DNA of 9,226 nt, taken from assembly GCA_002702965.1 (NCBI GenBank), contig PADE01000270.1, forward strand, positions 1-9,226. Reading direction: 5' to 3'. Shown one piece after another: positions 6,385-9,226 of the stretch (its first letter is position 1; each line of letters starts with the position of its first letter). Made by a program: the position numbers and the translations under genes. Below the pieces are notes generated by a model. It was not told the DNA's origin and did not search any database. It was given only the letters and a program-made list of their open reading frames with translations. This DNA is from Planctomycetaceae bacterium. Lineage in GTDB: Bacteria; Planctomycetota; Planctomycetia; Pirellulales; Pirellulaceae.

Positions 6385-7710
6385 CTACAGTAGCGCATCG
6401 ATCGGCTGGCCTTCGTTGAGGCGCATCGGTCGCCCGTTCCCGATCTGGTAGGTGGTATGTTTTGGAATGCCCAGTTTGTGGTAGATCGTGGCCGCGATGT
6501 CCCGCGGGTAGTACTCCCTACCCACGCTCTGGCCACCGATCGCATCGGTCTGGCCGATGATGGTGCCCGCCGGGGTGCCTGCCCCGGCAAAGACGGCGAT
6601 CCCGGCGGATGCCCAATGGTCGCGCCCCGCGGCGGGGTTGATCGTCGGTGTGCGGCCGAAGTCGGTGAGCCAGACGACCAGCGTGTTCTCCAGTAGCCCT
6701 CGCTGTTTGAGGTCCAGTAGCAACGCGGTGAAGCCTCGGTCGACCGGGGGTGTCAATTCACGCAGTCGTGTGAAGTTGTCGCGATGGGTATCCCAATCGC
6801 CATCGCTGACGGTGACGAATCGCGTACCCGCCTCGATCAGCCGTCGGGCCAACAGGCAGCTTTGGCCGAACGTCGTGCGGCCGTACGCGTCTCGGGTGCT
6901 GTCTGTTTCTCGGCCCAGATCGAACGCGCGTTGTGTAGCCGGTGAGGTCACCATGTCGAACGCGTTCTGATAGTAGCCGTCCAGTGCATCGAGGAAGGCT
7001 GGCTGTCGATCGAGGCCTCGTTGGAATCGATCGATCGTCTGCAGCGCTTCTCTCCGCAGTCGAACACGCTGCAGGCTCATCCCACCGGGCGGCGTCAAGT
7101 CGCGCACAGAGAATTCTGCTTCGTTTGCATCGGCGTGGATCTCGAAGGGGTTGTACGCGATTCCCAGATAGCCGGCCGTTCCGCCAAAAAATTTGCGATC
7201 GACCTCATTTCTCAGCTGCACAAACGGTGGCATGTTGTCTCGGTACCCGTGTTCCTTCGCGATCACCGACCCGTAGCACGGATACGTGATGTTGGGGTTC
7301 ATCTGCCAGCCCGACATCATGATCGCGTCGGCCGTCCCGTGTGCCCCGTTGATCGAGTTCAGGTTCCGCACGACCGAGAACAGGTCAGCGTGGCGAGCAA
7401 AATGAGGTACCAGGTCGGTGAACTGGACGCCCGGTAAAGCCGTGTCGATGGCGCCGAACTCGCCCCGGACTTCGGCCTTGGCATCCGGTTTGGGATCGAG
7501 CGTATCGTGGTGACTGGTTCCGCCACGTGTCCAGACCAGAATGCAGTTGATGTCGGACCGGTGGGGCGCACCGTCGGCGGCCGCCGGCCGCCTCACGAGT
7601 GACTCGGGCAGCGCCGCCCCGAGACCGGCCAAGCTGCCGACCCGCAGCAAGAAATGACGTCGGTTGGGCGATCTGCAGTCGGTGGTGGTGTGCGGAAAGA
7701 GGTTTAACAT
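6385..7710 (-). CDS. DUF1501 family protein with twin-arginine signal
   Basis: A 441-residue protein of the DUF1501 family (PF07394), which has a fold related to sulfatases and alkaline phosphatases and is greatly expanded in planctomycetes; no reaction is established for it. The N terminus has a Tat-type signal, NRRHFLLRVGSLAGLGAAL (16-34), pointing to export in folded form. Family motifs are visible: ILVWTRGGTSHHDTLDPKP (57-75), NSINGAHGTADAIMMSGW (118-135), SDGDWDTHRDN (302-312) and TDFGRTPTINPAAGRDHW (349-366). The His and Asp residues in these blocks are candidate metal ligands. The ATG at 7710 is chosen because AGGT (7720-7717) lies six bases upstream and it gives a normal Tat leader; an ATG at 7764 would add 18 residues. 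It begins 64 bases after the stop of the DUF1549/DUF1553 gene, consistent with one transcript. Confidence 0.9.
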   Translation of the reverse strand: MLNLFPHTTTDCRSPNRRHFLLRVGSLAGLGAALPESLVRRPAAADGAPHRSDINCILVWTRGGTSHHDTLDPKPDAKAEVRGEFGAIDTALPGVQFTDLVPHFARHADLFSVVRNLNSINGAHGTADAIMMSGWQMNPNITYPCYGSVIAKEHGYRDNMPPFVQLRNEVDRKFFGGTAGYLGIAYNPFEIHADANEAEFSVRDLTPPGGMSLQRVRLRREALQTIDRFQRGLDRQPAFLDALDGYYQNAFDMVTSPATQRAFDLGRETDSTRDAYGRTTFGQSCLLARRLIEAGTRFVTVSDGDWDTHRDNFTRLRELTPPVDRGFTALLLDLKQRGLLENTLVVWLTDFGRTPTINPAAGRDHWASAGIAVFAGAGTPAGTIIGQTDAIGGQSVGREYYPRDIAATIYHKLGIPKHTTYQIGNGRPMRLNEGQPIDALL

Positions 7711-7774
7711 GGTCTGACCTGTAGTCGTTTGAGTCGGCGAGTCACAGGGCTCGCTGAACTGCATCGGTTCTCGC

Positions 7775-9226
7775 TTAATGATTCAACAGGAATTCGCGGC
7801 TGTTGCAGAGTGCCCAGAGGATGTTTTCCAGGCCCTCGCGACGGGTGGCGGAGCGTTTGATGAGATCACGGCAGTGGTTCAACTCTTCCTCACTGGGCGG
7901 GCGGCAGAACGTCACCAGATAAAACTCACGAATCGCCTCGGTGTCGTCGGCACCCCGTTGGAGCACCTGCTCGATGCGCCCGCTCTCGGCGGTCAGCTTC
8001 TCCTGCAGCAGGCCGCCATTGGCGAGGTGCAGTACCTGAGCGATATTCGGTTCCACGGTGCGTTCACACTCGCAGTGTGTCAGTCGCTGCGGTCGCCCGA
8101 GGGTATCCAGGAAATACGATTCAAAGTTGGGATCTGGCAGTTCAATGGCGCGGGTCCCGAGCGGGACATCGGGAAATGCCTCGCGCGTACCACAGGCGAA
8201 GTTGATCGCGTCGAGCAGCACTTCGGCGGGAAGCCGTTTGACGTTGTATTGTGTGTAGAAGCGGGTCTGATTGAGGTTTTCTCGCCGCGCGATGGAGGTC
8301 AGTTGATACACGCGCGAGTTGAGGATGCTGCGCAGCAGTTGACGCAGGTCGTAACCATTCTCGACCAGGTGTGCGGCCAAAGCGTCCAGCAATGCGGGGT
8401 TCGAGGGCGGGTTGGTGGACCGCATGTCGTCCACGGGTTCGACGATTCCGGTGCCTAACAAATAGCCCCAGACGCGGTTTACCATACTGCGGGCAAACCG
8501 GCGGCCGCTGGGCTCCAGCAGCCAATCGACCAGTGGCTCTCGGAGGTCGGCGAACCCTGTGGCATCGATCGGGTCCGACAGTAGCGGCTTGGGAGGCACC
8601 ACCTGACCGCTACGCGGATGGCGGATTTCGCCGGTCGGTTTGAGACTGACGACCGCGTCGAATCCCAGCTCACCGAACGCGTCACTGGTCTTGCTCTGTA
8701 AGCGGGTGAAGAACGCGGCTAGACCGTAGTAATCAGCCTGGCTGTAGGCCTCGAAGGGATGATGATGGCAGCGGGCGCACTGTAGCCGCACTCCCAGAAA
8801 GACCTGGGCCGTCGTCTCCGCCAGGTCGGTGGCCGGAGCGACGCTGGCGTTGTCGGTCGGGCGCGGTGAGTAGGCGATGTAGTTGACAGGTCCGTTCTCA
8901 AAGATTGATCCCTGGGCGGTGATCAGTTCGCGCGCCAATTGATCGAGTGGCTTGTTGCGCCGCATTGCCTGCTTCAACCAGTTGTGCAGCGACCACATTC
9001 CGCTGTCGCCGGCAGTCTTGCGGTTGTTACGCAGCACGTCACCAAATTTGAGTGTCCAGTAACTGCTGAATTCCTCGCGGTAGAGATCCCGTTGGGGGTC
9101 CCCGGTCAGCCCCAGAATTTCGTCGACCAGGTCGGCGCGCTTTTTCGGATTGCCCGACGCCAGAAACGAGGTGACCTTTGCTGGTGCCGGCAGCGTTCCC
9201 AGGCAGTCCAGAAACGCGCGACGTAT
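7775..9226 (-). CDS. DUF1549/DUF1553 (PSCyt2/PSD1) protein, 5' end outside the window
   Basis: The frame is open from the right edge (its first visible residues read IRRAFLDCLGTLPAPAKVTS) to the TAA at 7777-7775, giving 483 visible residues. A GTG at 9037 is inside the gene and not the start. The upstream portion matches the end of the DUF1549 (PSCyt2) domain, with YREEFSSYWTLKFGDVLRNN and a CxxCH motif in QCARCHHHPFEAYSQADYY (visible residues 149-167, DNA 8765-8779 for CARCH). The downstream portion matches DUF1553 (PSD1): RFARSMVNRVWGYLLGTGIV, then STNPPSNPALLDALAAHLVE, then YDLRQLLRSILNSRVYQLTS. In planctomycetes such proteins often have an N-terminal cytochrome-c-like domain (PSCyt1) that would lie outside this window. 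CxxCH suggests covalent haem or a metal site, and so an extracytoplasmic location. Role unknown; the gene is regularly found beside DUF1501, as here. Confidence 0.9.
   Translation of the reverse strand: MRRAFLDCLGTLPAPAKVTSFLASGNPKKRADLVDEILGLTGDPQRDLYREEFSSYWTLKFGDVLRNNRKTAGDSGMWSLHNWLKQAMRRNKPLDQLARELITAQGSIFENGPVNYIAYSPRPTDNASVAPATDLAETTAQVFLGVRLQCARCHHHPFEAYSQADYYGLAAFFTRLQSKTSDAFGELGFDAVVSLKPTGEIRHPRSGQVVPPKPLLSDPIDATGFADLREPLVDWLLEPSGRRFARSMVNRVWGYLLGTGIVEPVDDMRSTNPPSNPALLDALAAHLVENGYDLRQLLRSILNSRVYQLTSIARRENLNQTRFYTQYNVKRLPAEVLLDAINFACGTREAFPDVPLGTRAIELPDPNFESYFLDTLGRPQRLTHCECERTVEPNIAQVLHLANGGLLQEKLTAESGRIEQVLQRGADDTEAIREFYLVTFCRPPSEEELNHCRDLIKRSATRREGLENILWALCNSREFLLNH

Noticed and set aside
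6318..6590. N-terminal extension of the PPC-domain protein frame
   Set aside because: It lies mostly inside the DUF1501 coding region on the same strand, and would bury the clear signal peptide more than 90 residues into the protein.
7778..8458. A 226-codon plus-strand frame
   Set aside because: It is antisense to the DUF1553 region, whose family motifs are unmistakable.
9035..9037. GTG as the start of the DUF1549/DUF1553 protein
   Set aside because: The frame continues upstream to the window edge with clear DUF1549 sequence, so this is an internal valine codon.

Overview
The window looks like chromosomal DNA from a member of the Planctomycetota, probably a Pirellulales-like, moderately GC-rich lineage. 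The main reason is a minus-strand cassette on the right: a DUF1549/DUF1553 protein (PSCyt2/PSD1 families), a DUF1501 protein with a twin-arginine signal, and a secreted protein with two PPC domains. This combination is a hallmark of planctomycete genomes. I see no tRNA, rRNA, CRISPR array, insertion sequence or phage gene, and no stretch over 300 bases without a gene.

Layout from left to right. Positions 1-31 (minus) hold only the first ten codons of a gene that continues past the left edge. Just upstream of it, and probably in the same transcript, is an Nramp-fold membrane transporter (43-1944, minus). Its extracytoplasmic loop between TM5 and TM6 carries about eight calcium-binding-type Asp-rich repeats, and it lacks the usual Nramp metal-site motifs. 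A 159-base divergent region separates it from a plus-strand pair: an HpcH/HpaI-family class II aldolase (2104-2868, GTG start) and a D-2-hydroxyacid dehydrogenase (3003-3977). A 144-base convergent spacer with two small hairpins follows. The rest of the window is the minus-strand cassette, transcribed right to left: DUF1549/DUF1553 (9226 to 7775, cut by the right edge), DUF1501 (7710 to 6385), PPC-domain protein (6317 to 4122).

How the genes may work together. The aldolase and dehydrogenase form a plausible two-step module for small 2-oxo or hydroxy acids, perhaps from sugar-acid breakdown. The transporter next to them may import a related substrate or a metal cofactor, but this is inference from position. 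The right-hand cassette encodes proteins all apparently destined for the periplasm or cell surface; its biochemical role is not established from sequence alone.

The most unusual item is the transporter, which combines a non-canonical Nramp core with a long Asp-rich repeat insert. The rest is recognisable planctomycete gene content.
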